From Arachnopeziza araneosa (lineage: Eukaryota > Ascomycota > Leotiomycetes > Helotiales > Arachnopezizaceae): DNA of 64,000 bases. The notes below the pieces were generated by a model. The model ran no database searches and had not been told where the DNA came from. It saw nothing but the letters and a program-made list of their open reading frames with translations. The stretch spans positions 248,001-312,000 of the forward strand of contig QYAI01000001.1 in assembly GCA_003988855.1 (NCBI GenBank), given 5' to 3'. The position numbers and the translations under genes are program-made. Below are positions 11,201 to 23,155 of this stretch, one piece after another (position 1 is the first letter of the stretch; every line of letters begins with the position of its first letter).

Positions 11201-12303
11201 TGTTTAAATCTGTCGTACTTATTGACTGACGGACTCTTATCGTTTAGCGCCGGAATCAATTACTATCAATGATTTCTTCAAGATGAATTTGAGAATGCAT
11301 AACATTTAATTATCAACATACTCTTCTCGAGATGGTGGATATTTTTAAATCATTCGACCCTATGCTACAGGATCTAAAGCGCTCCAGGTTCAAGGCCTCC
11401 TAAGTACCCTTTCGAATTATGGATGCTTATAAAATCAGAAGCGCTTCGAAGAGACAATGTGATTAGATCTTAAGTGTCAAGGATTCTCTGGTTGGATGGA
11501 ATTGATATCCTTACTCTTGGCCCCTCCGTGGACTTGAATTTAAGAGGAAATGGAAGCTGAGATATGTGAATCAAACGGGGCGCAGCAAATTAAATTGTTT
11601 TGGTCATTGACTCGGCAGGAGTTGCTTTGGAGATCTTTGAGACTTCTGGACTAAAGTTACCGCCAGGAATTCCCTACTTGGAGATGGTGCCTACGAATAT
11701 TGTGTGCTATCTGCTTCTGAGAGTGAGATCGGGGATCATATACGAAAAGTCGAAATGACCAATGCCAGAAGGCGGATCAAGGGGTTAAATCTTGCCATCT
11801 ATGCACAGTCTAATTCGTTGGAGTCAAGCTCCAAAAAAATCAACAGGCTTTGGAGATTCTAATTAGAATGACTCGAGTCCTAGATATTTCATCGACGATT
11901 TTAACGTCTAGGGAGGTAAATTTTAGTAGCCATAATACACCAAGAAGGCGGTGAACTAAAATATGCGTGTTGAACCTCTGTGTCGGTCACAACGTCCCTC
12001 TCGAAGTAATTCGTATCCTTAACTATCTATAGAATTAATACTCATCAGTTAAGTTTTCAAAAACTTGATGGACATGTGCTTTGCGGTTTTGTATTTATCG
12101 AACATCTATCGAACATGGGGTGCTCTTAACCCTCAGCCTTGTGGGCCCCTCTTCGTCTTCAGCCTCGCTTGAACTAGGCAGACATTTAACGGAAGCAGTA
12201 CATTCGCTCTTGCTCCACAGGAGAGTTCAAACTCCAAAGCAATGGCAAATTTTGCCATTGTTTCCCACCTCTCTCTTTTCTTTCCTTCATAGTAACATTT
12301 ATC
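8275..12303. other. Long gene-poor region (about 4 kb)
   Basis: No ORF here resembles a known protein or shows good splice continuity. The left part (8.3-10 kb) should include the Ypd1 promoter. The right part (about 10-12.2 kb) looks AT-rich with no long frame, as expected for old decayed or non-coding DNA. One weak small ORF (10741-11055, minus) is listed separately. I see no terminal inverted repeats, LTRs or transposase motifs. Confidence 0.4.
10741..11055 (-). CDS. Possible small protein with a hydrophobic N-terminus (doubtful)
   Basis: This 104-codon frame begins with a Leu/Ser/Thr-rich hydrophobic stretch (about residues 3-36) that could pass as a signal peptide or membrane anchor, followed by a polar basic tail with no cysteine pattern. 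There is no recognisable family, and the surrounding DNA is otherwise non-coding, so it may be chance. It is the only ORF in the 4 kb gap with a secretion-like start. Confidence 0.18.
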   Translation of the reverse strand: MDSLLSTSVEALLHPLLSISWTFAFLRLTVLLSCATIPEDRYEVNGGANVDLSSYGANSVPKPQASRPTDEHNRGFQRGKRVKQVHVKRMNAGLEQAALAVRNS

Positions 12304-13910
12304 ATGAGCGGTCACGAAAAGAAGCCGCGTGTTATCCGCGGCTCCGGCAAATCTCCCATCGCTCAGCCGCCGCGTGCTGCTCTCTCAGGACGGTCGAAAG
12401 CAGATCATCCAGAAGAAAATGCCTCTACAAAGAGCATCCCCGAAAATAACGGCTCGGAGGTCGAAGACGCCGACTCGGACATGAAGGACAAGAGGATTGT
12501 AGAGCTCGAGAAGGAGATAGCTACCATGACGGAGGAGTTCGAGAGAGAACTTACACAGTTCAGCCATAAGCTCACTAACGAGTCCGAGACGGCTACATTT
12601 TGGCAACAGAAGCATTCAAGTTTGAACCAGACGTATTTGAAAACAGATACAGACTTGCGATTGCTGCGGCAGGAAGTTAATAGCTTCCAAGAGAATCGAG
12701 AGGAGCGAGAACGCGATGTCAAGACAAGGATAAGTAGCCTGATGTTGGATAGGGATGCATTTCGTGAAGCATACAATGAAGCTATGGGAGAGCTCCGGGT
12801 CAAGGAAGACATGATCATGAGCTTACAGGGGCAGGTTAGAGGATTGAAGAGTTTCGTTAGTACAAACAGCAAGATGGATGAGCAGGTTGCGGACGAGGCT
12901 TTTGGGGAGCGTATGCAGAGACTTGGGAATGGGTTGCAGAATTGGGTAATCACTAATTTTAGAAGGGTCAAAATTGGTGTGTTTATTTACTTCGTGTCCC
13001 TCTTCCCCTTTTACTTCTTTCAATGTTGGAATATTAGAATCTTTGCAAATTCTTTCGCAATTAATATTTAGAGTGCCTGGTTACTCTCCTTTGAATCAGT
13101 AGCGCCTACTCTTGCTCAAGAAGAATACCCTGCACTCAGCTTCATAGCGATTTAGTATCGCATAGTGCGGTAGAGGCTAACGAATCTGTAGACATTGAAA
13201 GTCCACACGAGAAGACTAAGGAACAATTATTACAGCTAGTACCCACATATGAGTCTCTAGTATCGCCGTCAAAGGTCTACTTGATCCAGTCCCTTATCTC
13301 TCGACTTCTGGTGGAGCACGTCTTCAGTGCTTATTTCGTTGGGCTTCCAGACGAGACTGCAACCGAGTTGAGAAGAGCAGAGAGGTACCTCACTGAATTC
13401 GGTAATAATCTTCCCATCTCGATCAGTGACCATCCCGCTCATCTGCATATAGGCTCAACGGAGAGCATGAACCAATGGCGCTCTGCCACGCTTGCGATCT
13501 TGCGCAAGGAGGCAGCTGCGAAGCTCCAGGATGCCACTAACACCGTCATAGCAGTCATCATTAGAAGATTCAATGAGCTAATGGATGATATTGGTGATGT
13601 GAAACATACCGACTCACGAGACAGTACCTTGAAGCCCCTGATCTGTAGTTCAATTGAACTTTCTCGGCTTCTGAGAGTACAGAAGGCAGTTTTTACTGTC
13701 GAAATGCCAAATATTGAAGACCATCAAATGACTATGTTTGATTCGGAAACTATGGAAGACATTGGCGGAGAGGATGAAGATACGTTGAGTGAGCGAGAGA
13801 TTCGCTGCGTAGTCTTTCCAGGTATTATCAAAACTGGGGATGAGAATGGAGAACGAAGTCACTTGAGGAACGTAGTGGCAAAAATAAGAGTGCTATGTGC
13901 ACCCGATTGA
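12304..13910 (+). CDS. Coiled-coil hypothetical protein
   Basis: The product is not recognised by name. The first exon (from ATG 12304) has a basic disordered N-terminus of about 70 residues, an acidic patch, then a long Glu/Lys/Arg-rich coiled coil (about residues 60-190). A second exon continues to a TGA at 13908-13910 and is mostly helical with an acidic stretch (GGEDEDTLSERE) near the end. The best intron by phase is about 12946-13139, giving about 470 aa; an alternative donor lies some 30 bases further on. The coiled coil points to a structural or complex-forming role, which is inference. No enzymatic motif is visible. Confidence 0.65.
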
Positions 13911-14834
13911 AGAATGAAAGACAGCACAAAGTAGGACAAAGGGCAAAACGCAAAAGAAGGCTCCAGTCGTGTAGGGCTGACTATTGGATGCCACGGGACA
14001 ATGACATAACAGTGATACAATGACGCGATAGTCGCTAGCTCAGTCAACCATCCACCCATGTATGCTTTCTAGCATTCTGGGCTGTAGTGATCAGAATGAA
14101 AGTACATGCTCTTCCATGGCATCCTCAAGCGATACCATTTGTTACCACTCTTTTAAACCTTGAATGAGAAAGAGTGCTTCTGCGTGTTGTACGTGAGTGC
14201 CCAAATAGCCGAGCCTTCTACGTACCTATCTTCTCGAAGTCCCTCTTCACGCCTATTTTGATGATGCCAGTGCCAGAAAACGGCACCAATTTTCAAAGTT
14301 TCAACATGAAGGAGAGTCGAGTAACACGCTCCAGGTCAGCCTGTCTGGTTGTCAGATTCAACTTGAAGCGTACCTGAGCACTGGAGTAAAGGACACCAGA
14401 GCCAAGTCAAGCAGACGCTTGGTTAGTGTTGGCAGCCGCTTCGAGGATAACAGCATCACTGCCACCAATGAACGGAATATTCCTCGAGCGGCTATTAGTA
14501 AATGCGTACCAGAATAAAACTTCTTTTAGCTCATTTAAAAATAAATCTCTCGAGTTCGATTGGCTCAGATAAACTCGTGGTTTCGGCGTTCCCAGACACG
14601 AGGCATTATTGAACACTCGTGATGTACTCAAGGAACTAGCCGCTTCTAAGACCAACAGCCTATCCATCGAATTAAACCAGCTTTCACGTAAAACCGTTCA
14701 AGATAAACTCCAGACGTGGGAGTGGAGAATTCATTCTGAGAGTGGGGAACCCACTTTTGAAACCAGACGCTCTCCTAACAAGAAGGGCGTTGAAATCATA
14801 GGTCTGATATCTAGTCACAAGGAGGCTCCCTGAG
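13911..14834. other. Convergent 3' intergenic region
   Basis: About 920 bases between the coiled-coil gene and the O-methyltransferase gene, which converge. Only short unconvincing ORFs occur; no RNA gene or repeat is apparent. Confidence 0.4.
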
Positions 14835-15684
14835 TCAAACAATCACAGTAGCCATGAGAAACCCATCCCAGCCTTTACTTCCCACTGTTTGCACAGCCGT
14901 GCACTCACACCTCTTCTCCCCCTTCAAGTACTCGAAGAGCGCTCTCGTACCAACCACACTGGGCTCGAGGCAGTCCTCGTCGACCAGGCGGCCTCTGCGA
15001 GCCACGTTGTCAACAACAATCACCGTCCCAATTCTCGCGAATTGCAAAGCAGACTTGAAATAAGACACGTTATTATCTTTGTCGGCGTCGATGAACACGA
15101 AATCAAACACTGTCTTTCCTTCTTCTTTTGAAAGTTGAGAGAGGCTGTCCAGAGCCTTCCCGACCCTGACATCAATGACGTCCTGGTATCCCGCTCGGGA
15201 GATGTTACCTCTTGCAACTTCAGCATGATGAGGATTGATTTCCAGAGTTACTACTCTGCCTGCTGGTCCTACCGCTTTCGCAAACCACTGATAAAGGGAT
15301 TAGCGAATTCTTCTTCTGGGTTGCTTCGAGGCGAGAAAAGAATCATGTTGGGCCAAGTGGCTATGGTGATAACATGATTTGAGATGATTAGTTATAAGAG
15401 AAAATAGAAGATGAAGTAATTGAGTTTGGTATCCTCACAATTGCGCTGTAGCCGCCCAAGGTTCCGATCTCCAGAATCCGTTTGGATCCGTTCAATTTGG
15501 CAAGCTGGTAGAGCAAGTGACCTTGATTGGGGGCTACGTCAATGGCGTCTAGATTTGCGGCTTCATTTGATTTGAGGGTAGCTGTCAGGGTAGGATCGGT
15601 GGGCAGTAGGGAGTTGCAGAAATACTCGTCAATCTTAGCAAATTTGTCGAGGATCGGATCAGGTATAATGGTTTCTTCGTACAT
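14835..15684 (-). CDS. SAM-dependent O-methyltransferase, caffeoyl-CoA/catechol OMT-like (class I)
   Basis: Transfers a methyl group from S-adenosylmethionine to a hydroxyl on a small molecule. Two exons, 15684-15439 and 15287-14835, with a 151-nt intron (GTGAGG donor), join in phase to give 232 aa, typical of PF01596 enzymes. Visible motifs: KRILEIGTLGGYSA (SAM motif I), VVTLEINPHHAEVA (acidic residue for the SAM ribose), FDFVFIDADKDN (metal- and substrate-site region) and TVIVVDNVARRG. Fungal members act on catechols or on secondary metabolites. No other biosynthetic gene is adjacent, so the substrate cannot be inferred. Confidence 0.92.
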
Positions 15685-17508
15685 GGTGATGGACGTGTTT
15701 AAGATGACTTGAAAGAATGATAAATTTTTGGGAATTAGTTACATTGTAGCTTTAGAAATCCTACAGAATTGATAACAGAAAGTATGAGTCATTTGAAAGC
15801 CCGGAGTGTCCGGCCAACGTCTTACTCTCGGTGTAGTGCGTGAAACTCTTTATTCCACTATGCCAATGGGGAATTAGGTAGTAGAAGCTCCCTTAGCTGT
15901 CGAAGCCGAATTGGTACCTAAGATGTTGCTTCACAAAGTTGCTTGGACCACGATGGGGACCCCACTTCCGAATCAACTCAGTCCGCGCGGCTCTGTCCCT
16001 CACTGAGGGTGTAGCGCGGTAAGATATCACTGGTTCTTGTGCCACTTTTATCAATCCTGTTTGAGGAATGAGAATTCACTCTCTCTTCGTCGAATACTCT
16101 TGGTAATCTGGCAGGGTCTGGGAGACTCTAAACCACTGGGCTATAAGGCCGGTCCCAGACAAAGAAAGGATAGCGCAGAAGATTGCAAAATATTGACCAA
16201 AGGAAAATTAGATTAGGGGGGGAAGACAAACAAGCAGTGTTCATGCATAATGGTGCGACCTACTCAGCTACCGGCCCCAAGACACCTGCAAGAGACACGG
16301 CATCCTCTCCTGCCGAAAGAATGCGGAGATTCCGCGCTGCTTCTCCTTAATGGTTTCTGCTATATCCACTAATATTCCGGCAAGACCCCATGAGTCAGAA
16401 GGCTTTTGAATTTGTGATTTTACCCACGTGTGGCTTTAGATTCAACAAAGAGTTCTGTTCTCCAGAGAATGCCGCCAGATGAATGGAAAGGGCGGTGAGT
16501 AGGCAGCATATGTACGAAGAACGCACAAGTTTGCTCCAAGCATGCGTTGCGAAACCACACAGAGTCCCAAATAGCTCCTAAACCAGATGCAGAAAGCTGC
16601 AGGAAAGCATGAACTACTCTCATAGTCGGGAATCGAGAGGTGGTTCCCAAGGATAATATTGCAATGTAACAAACATATCGATCCACGGGAAATTGCAGAA
16701 TTGGTACTTCCTGTCACAGCAGGTGGTGTTGAGGTCTGGCAATGGTGTGTTTGGAACCGGCATCCAGGTTGTCCGCAAAGAGGATCGAAGCCTTTCGGTT
16801 GTCTCCTTCGAGCGGATGAGAACTAAATAGAAAGCAGCTGGGGGTGAACGTGTCCATGTGGTCCAATTTCCAATTTTGTAGGCGAGTCAAACGAGAGGGA
16901 GTGCTTCTTTGCCAGCACATAACCAAGCAACACTCTCCCTACTGGAATCCCTTCCTCCACAATCCATAAGTCCACCCATAACGAGAAAGCAAAATTTGCA
17001 CTCTTATTCTCATGTTGAGTGAAGAAAAAGATCAGTCCTTGGAGATTTGAAAAATCGAAAGCTTTGTCGTTTCCTCAAGCAATCCCGCTACGAGTCATTG
17101 AGGGGTAGAATCCTCGATCCTGCATCGTCAAAAAATTTGCCGCTCGTCAGCAACATCCACCACAGCCAGCTTCTCGGAGACATCGGAGCTCTGGATGCGT
17201 TGCCGTCAATTTGGCTGGAAGAGTCCTCTAACGGTACAATCTTGATTTCTTGTGTGAACTAGCCTTTATCTTCCTCACGACAAGTTCGTCACTCCTTGAA
17301 TCAGATTCGCAACCCCTCCAAGATCTCTACCACTATCACCGAAAGAACAACGACCTGGAGACGGCACTGGGAGGATTGAAGACTTTCTGTCGGATCTTCA
17401 TAGTGCTTCCATCGGATTTCGAGCATACAGAAGAGAAGAAAATTCGTCTTTCCTTGTATCATTGAACAACGTCATTACGAACCATCTCCAACCGCATTAA
17501 CAATCGCG
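15685..17508. other. Intergenic region with a tRNA-like fragment
   Basis: About 1.8 kb between two divergent genes. Apart from the tRNA-like inverted repeat at 16116-16160, I find only short ORFs (for example 17047-17262 and 17250-17465) without family resemblance. The right part probably includes the promoter and leader of the zinc-finger-like gene. Confidence 0.4.
16116..16160 (-). repeat. Inverted repeat with a Pol III A-box / tRNA D-arm-like core
   Basis: Perfect 8-bp arms (16116-16123 and 16153-16160) flank a core which, on the minus strand, reads TAGCCCAGTGG at 16143-16133, an exact match to the A-box consensus, continuing into a D-loop-like GGTTTAGAG. There is no matching acceptor 3' strand and no good B-box at the right spacing, so it is not a complete tRNA. 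It may be a decayed tRNA, a SINE head, or chance. Confidence 0.3.
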
Positions 17509-18180
17509 ATGTTAAGCGACAGATCTTCTGGGGGAAACGCAACCAGATGCCAAAGCAACTCTGAAAGCGACTCTGAAAGCGACTCTGACACCTCGAGCCA
17601 GGCCTCTTCTAGTACGGATGCTTCCTCCACTTCCACACCTCCGGATCCCCGACCACTATGGCATACACAGCCCAACCCGAACTACAACTACTCATTGCCA
17701 TGCGAATTTGAGTTTCTGGGGTGCAGACACGAGTTTCATCCAGAAGATTGGGATAACTGGGTGAAGCATACAAGGTCCCATTTCGTCAATAGCAAGCCTC
17801 CACCAAAAGTTGTATGTCCCTTCTGCGATGGTCCTGGTGGTACCTTCGAAGACCACGATAATCCAGCGAAGAATTGGTTCCGTAGAATGATCCATATTGG
17901 AAGCCATCATATGCAAAAAAACAAAGGAGGGCGACCCGATTATTTTCTCTACAAACATTGCCATAGATCTGGAATCATGACAAGGCATGATTTCCTGGGT
18001 CTCATGGGATATTCTGAGCGAGAAGTCCAAATTGATGGTCTTGGTCTAGTTCCCTTCGGCCACAAGACCGACGAAATGAAGAGGAAAGAGCGTAGGGAAC
18101 TCGAGGTGAAGGATAATCTTGAAAATGAGGACCGAAAAAGGCGTAGGGAAGAGCGTCGTCGAATGAATCCAAGGTCATAG
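17509..18180 (+). CDS. Zinc-finger-like hypothetical protein
   Basis: Single-exon gene of 223 aa starting at ATG 17509. The first 45 residues are a Ser/Asp/Glu-rich repeat (SDSESDSD-like). Residues 65-140 carry two His/Cys clusters: C-x6-C with W-x2-H-x3-H, then CPFCDGPGG followed by H-x3-HH. This resembles C2H2-like proteins common in Leotiomycete genomes, but spacing is not classical. The tail is a Lys/Arg/Glu helix (RRREERRRMNPRS) that could serve as a nuclear signal. DNA or RNA binding is inferred only from the Cys/His pattern. Confidence 0.7.
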   Translation: MLSDRSSGGNATRCQSNSESDSESDSDTSSQASSSTDASSTSTPPDPRPLWHTQPNPNYNYSLPCEFEFLGCRHEFHPEDWDNWVKHTRSHFVNSKPPPKVVCPFCDGPGGTFEDHDNPAKNWFRRMIHIGSHHMQKNKGGRPDYFLYKHCHRSGIMTRHDFLGLMGYSEREVQIDGLGLVPFGHKTDEMKRKERRELEVKDNLENEDRKRRREERRRMNPRS

Positions 18181-21100
18181 ACCATATCGAGTCTACCTAT
18201 AAACGCTTTGCTGGTACGAAGCGACCGGACGCGTCGATATCGTTCGGAATTGTCCGACCATTCAAAATCGAATTCGAGGATCGAATTTCCGTAACCAAGT
18301 TGACCTGAAAATTGGTTCGCAACCTCTCCATAATATTTTGGTGGCCCATATATGTTTTTCTAATCACAATTCGTTGGAGCTCAGCCATGATAGTGGCGTT
18401 GTGGCGAGTGGCGAGTGGCGAGTGGCGTTGCTGGTCTTCGGTTCGTCCGAATCGAGTGTAGATTCTTCATTGGAGATATACATTCGTATATTAAATATCT
18501 TTTCATGCGGGATGTCTCAAAACCCGAGGCGTAACACTTTTCGGCAACCAGCAGGTTGGTGTCTTGCCAGGGGGTTGATGGGATGACGAGGCATACCACT
18601 TTTCCGTCGCCTCATCTTGTCTCAGGCTCCGATAGTCGTTAAGTTGTGAAATCCATCAGTGTTTGTGGTATGACGAGTTTTCTCCAGGCGTCTAAAGTTC
18701 AAGTGGTTTAATGTAGTTTCCTGATTCCCTACGCTTTTGACTTTCAAGTTTGCATCAGGATATCGAGCCAGGAGTTTTGAGAGTTTTTGTGTTGGTTGGT
18801 CTCGAGTATTTGGAGGAATTATATAGCCATTGTACAGTCAGACTCATTATAGGCTCTGTCTTTATCAAATCGTCTCTACCAATGCTATTGAGATTCATGG
18901 GCTGTCCCTGCAGAAACTTCTTTTGGTCTCATTTGAAGCAACTACCTGGAGTGGTTGAAAGTAGCATATCCAAGTAATCAATCTCGTAGCGTAACCAGCG
19001 TTTGGACTTCGTAGAAGAATCTCTTGTAGCGTTCGATGACCAGTGCTCTTTCTTCTGTTGTGCCATTTCGAAATCAAGGAGGCCGGCCGTAGTTATCGTC
19101 TTTGAAGAAGCAATCAAGGAATCAGCACACCGATTAATAAAAGTTTACCCTCTGAGATAATATTGGAAGAGGGCCTCAAGTGCTTCTTGTTTTGCTGACG
19201 GGTTAGTATTAAGTATGTATCTTCCGATGAGTCCACGTTGTTGGTGTTTGTGTACCTAGGTTGGCAGCCTGTTGGGCAGAAACCAACCTTGGGAGACAAA
19301 ATGTGAAACATGTGCCAGATTAAAGTAGCACTAGCAGTCGCAGTCTTAGATCATGTTTAAGACTGAATAGCCTAGAAACAAATTGAGTTGTCCTCATGGT
19401 CGAAATTTCTACTCGATGAGAATATTTCTTGTCAGCCCTCCCCTGAAGGTAGTGGTACACCAGTCATTCACCCATCTAGCTCTCACACTAAGGTATTGTG
19501 AGAAAATGCCTGTGACCACACGTTGTAGGTCTCATGCCCTGCTAACTTTTCCTTCAAGGTCTCATCCAAGCAAATTGCGTAAATCAATTCCAGTGCGTCG
19601 TGTCCACTCACCGCCCTCGAGGCTTAGCATTACTCGGTATGACTACCTCGGATTTCTTGTGTTCACCAATAGAAATCGTCGTCCCCGATCGCCCTGAAAA
19701 CACTACTAAAACAGTATTTAAAGTCTTGTCATCGATGTCTCGATATTCAGCGTGGAGACTCACAGCGACTTTTTGGATGCGAATCAACAGATTGGGGCGG
19801 TTGGCCTTGTTTAGTTGTTGCCAGAGGCTCATGGGCTGTTGGTCCGCGGTCCGCCTTACTGTGCTGACCAAAGGGAACTTGCAGCCGATAACGGTTCGTT
19901 TTTCATGTGAATCCGGATGTTGGTTGGAAGACGATCAGATGGGAGATGACATGCCACGTCTCTTTTGGCCTCCGTGACAGGTGGTGCTTTTGTAAGAATT
20001 CCTAGCTTGACCTCCAATCTTGATGTTGATTTTAGGATTTTTGCCGTGGATGTATTTGCCGTGATCTTCTTGAGGACCAATCTCGTATGGCTCGGTGCCT
20101 CGAGTGACTCATTGGAGTTCCTTTGAATTTTCCACCTAATTGGGGAGTGAAGTCGAAACGTTCAGAGGTAGACGCATTTCCAAGCCTGCCATCAATTTCC
20201 TTTATAGGCGACTTGAGAGACACTTTTATGTTGAGATTGCGATCTGCTTGGTTGAGTCTTACACGAGCGTTGAAATGAGTTCTCCACCTCTGTTGTTCGG
20301 GGGGGAAATAGGGTTTCTTTTCACAAACTGCAATTTTCATAAAGAGATTGATTTACCCGTGTTTTATCCTTGGGTCTAAGTCCTTCATTCTGCTCCCCTC
20401 TCCTGATCCGCTAGCTTGAAAGAACAGACTGCACCATTATTTTCGGGAACTACTGGTCCTATCACAGATATCGGGAGGCCATGCGACGGGGACTGATTCA
20501 GAGACCTAAACTATAGTCACCTCTCAGCTAGCAGAAACGTATCATGTTTACGTTTTATTTTTTGATATTCATTTTTCCGAAGTTGATATTTGAACGCTAT
20601 AACCTTCCTCACTGATAACATTCGTCATTGGACCACATCAGAGTGACTGAACCTTCTCATATACACTTGAAAGCGTGTTAGAACTTGTTCTTCTTTGCGG
20701 TTCAAAAATACTCCTTAGGCTCGACTAAATTGAGTATATAATCGAAGTTGACAGCTGAGAATAGGCGATGGCAAGAGTGGTTGATTAAGCAAAGCAACAC
20801 ATTAAGCATTTGGAACAGAATGAGAATAGCAAGCTTTGTTGACAGAAGAACCAAAGGATGTGATCGAGCAATAGCCTGGATCTAAGCAACTTAGGTTGAG
20901 CTATAAAGAAATGATGCTCAAAACGCTTGCCTTTACTAGAAGCTATTTGCGGCACTATGTTCTTGATCTTCTCGTAGATGGGCTGAATTATGCACAAGCG
21001 CCACATAAAACCTCTTATCAGTCCACACTTCGGGTGCCAAGGTGGGAAAGAAGAGAATAGAGAGCAAGGATGGAGGTCAACAGCGTTCAGATGTGGTTAC

Positions 21101-21706
21101 AACATTTCCACCGATTTTGAAATATTAAAATATTACTTCCGAGCATGCCCAAGTTTCAAGGAGCGAACGCGAGATGGACATTGGTTTTCGTAAGGTGGCG
21201 CATCCCATGCACTTACCTATAAACCCCTCAATAGTGCTCAATAAGACCTCTGAACTTTAGAATATACACACTAGTCTCCGTTATCATCCATTTGCTCACA
21301 CCGTCTAAGCAGAACTTTTGAATGCTAATTTCAAGGAGACAGAATCATCAGGAACAAGGTACGCCATGATATGTATCAACACCAATGCCTCTGAATTCCT
21401 GAGCATGTTGCCGAAGCAGAAAATCATCACCAACAGTCCGAAATGAAAAGTGGCCTGCGACAAAATGTTGACGAAGCTCGCGGTCACCAAAAAAGAAACT
21501 AGAACAAGACGCTCAGGCTTCTAGGCTCCAGCTGGGCTGTGGATCTTTGCACACAGACACGTCGACACGACACAGAGAAAAAAGGTTCGTGGCAACTTAA
21601 GAGTGTGCAGCAAGGAGAACTTGGTCTCATGATAATCAAAAAAATCTCAATGTTCTGATTATCGTCCTCAAACTCTCATTGCTGTTATACGAACAGTTGT
21701 ACGAGG
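18181..21706. other. Gene-poor region (about 3.5 kb)
   Basis: No convincing gene on either strand. ORFs up to 125 codons (19600-19977) are compositionally odd and lack family resemblance. It holds a short tandem GTGGCGA repeat at 18401-18427. I see no transposon ends. The DNA may be intergenic or a decayed element. Confidence 0.4.
18401..18427. repeat. Tandem 7-mer GTGGCGA repeat
   Basis: Nearly four consecutive copies of GTGGCGA are visible in a non-coding stretch. This is a simple minisatellite-like array with no clear function. Confidence 0.8.
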
Positions 21707-22713
21707 TCACTGAGTCTTCCTGCTCTCGGAATTTAGAGGCTCTGTGGCACCCGCTGTAGGGTCACTCTTGGGGCGTTCTTCAAGCTCGTCCTCGTCCTCG
21801 TCACCTCCTTGGACATCAGCAACACGCTCGCCAGCCATCTCTAGAGTTGATGCGGTCCATTTTCGAACCCATGTCCATAACGCCTGTCATGTTTTAGCAA
21901 TCGACCCAATTTTGGCAGTCTCGAGATACTTACTGCTAGGAATGTGATCAAGCCAATGATCACAACAGTCCAAGATATACCTTCAAGGCGATCACGTCCT
22001 CCTCCTCTTCTGCGACCACCTCCGCCTCCCCAGCCCCCCCGTATCCAGAATTGCCAAGGAGACATCGCAAAGAAGACCTTAACGAAGCCAAGAAGTCCTA
22101 GAGAGGCGAGGCCTTTCAAGAAATGTTCTGTCCATCCAGCATCTTCGTCCTCGAGAAGTACAGGACCTCCAGTGGGTAAGGATGTGATAGTGTCGTAAGG
22201 ATCCAAATAGAGGTTGATGATAGGATCAGCTATGAAACCAAAGATGAAGATCGTGAACAGCATAATGAAAAATGTGATCGCGAGCTGAGTGACTGTGCTC
22301 GTAATCAGACGGCTCCATCGCATTCTCTCAAGCCTATATCTGAACTTGCAGGTAGGACACTCCCAAAAATTCCTTCTGCTCATTGCTGGATCTGAATGCC
22401 TCCATGCTTGAAGGCAGCCTTCATGAACATACTTCTGAGAGCCGCGACATTTGCATGGCCGTATGAGGCGTCCTGATTCTGGGTCCGAGGATATATATGT
22501 GACTCTCGGAGCTGGCTGAAGGACTGTGGGAATGCCACTTGCCATAGGTTCGAAAGTAGGTAGGACTTCTTCCAAGCATATCCTACATGTCCGCGGGGGG
22601 TAGTGCTTCTGAGGCTTGGGAGGTTCGTGAGTTTCTGGCGGTGGAATATCTGATTCTGGTTGCCCTTCCCTGTTCCATGGATGCGGCTCCGCTTCCCACG
22701 GATCGTTGTCCAT
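21707..22713 (-). CDS. RING-CH (RINGv, MARCH-type) membrane E3 ubiquitin ligase
   Basis: Two exons, 22713-21934 and 21883-21707, separated by a 50-nt intron (GTAAGT...CAG) and in phase, give 318 aa. The long first-exon frame runs past the donor to a false stop, which would lose the last 58 residues. The N-terminus is polar. The RING-CH domain spans about residues 40-125: CRICLEE, then CKCRGSQKYVHEGCLQAW and WECPTCKFRYR, the C4HC3 order of MARCH ligases. Three membrane segments follow (after WSRLITSTV, around the LASLGLLGFVKVFF stretch, and GISWTVVIIGLITFLA), then an acidic cytosolic tail. It probably ubiquitinates membrane proteins in the ER or endosomes. It shares its upstream region with proteasome alpha-2. 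Confidence 0.9.
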
Positions 22714-23155
22714 TTCGACTTTGAAGCTTAGTTTAAATGTCGAGTGTATTTGGTTCTTACGAAATGAGCTGTGGACACAGCACTGCAGTTTGCTATGATC
22801 ATTAGCTTTGAACGGTTAGCTAAATAGAAAGCAGTGAGGTGTTTGTGAGCAAAAGCCTTTCGACATGAGATGTGGCTTTATGGGCTGCTTAAGAAAGAGC
22901 TGGAAGGTTTGTTTCTCCGTCGCATCGGGACGGAGCATTTGGACGTTGGAGGCCGATCCGATTTGAATTTTGGCCTGGATTTCATGGCCCTCACACGCGT
23001 ACCTGGATGCCTACCAAACCAAAGCTCATCTGCTTGAGCAACATCGGTACAGCTTCAGCCCACAATCTTCACAAAATTTCAAGCTCTCAAGATCAAGACT
23101 TGAGGTCTATCCATCAAAGAGACTACCCGGGCATAATCTCAAGAGAAGCCTAAAT
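22714..23155. promoter_or_regulatory. Divergent promoter region (RING-CH ligase / proteasome alpha-2)
   Basis: A 442-base gap between two outward-facing start codons must hold both promoters. I did not find a convincing proteasome-type control element, so no regulator is assigned. Confidence 0.4.

Noticed and set aside
19383..19977. ORFs of 104 and 125 codons in the 18-21.7 kb desert
   Set aside because: Overlapping frames without family resemblance, starts or introns that would extend them into a gene.
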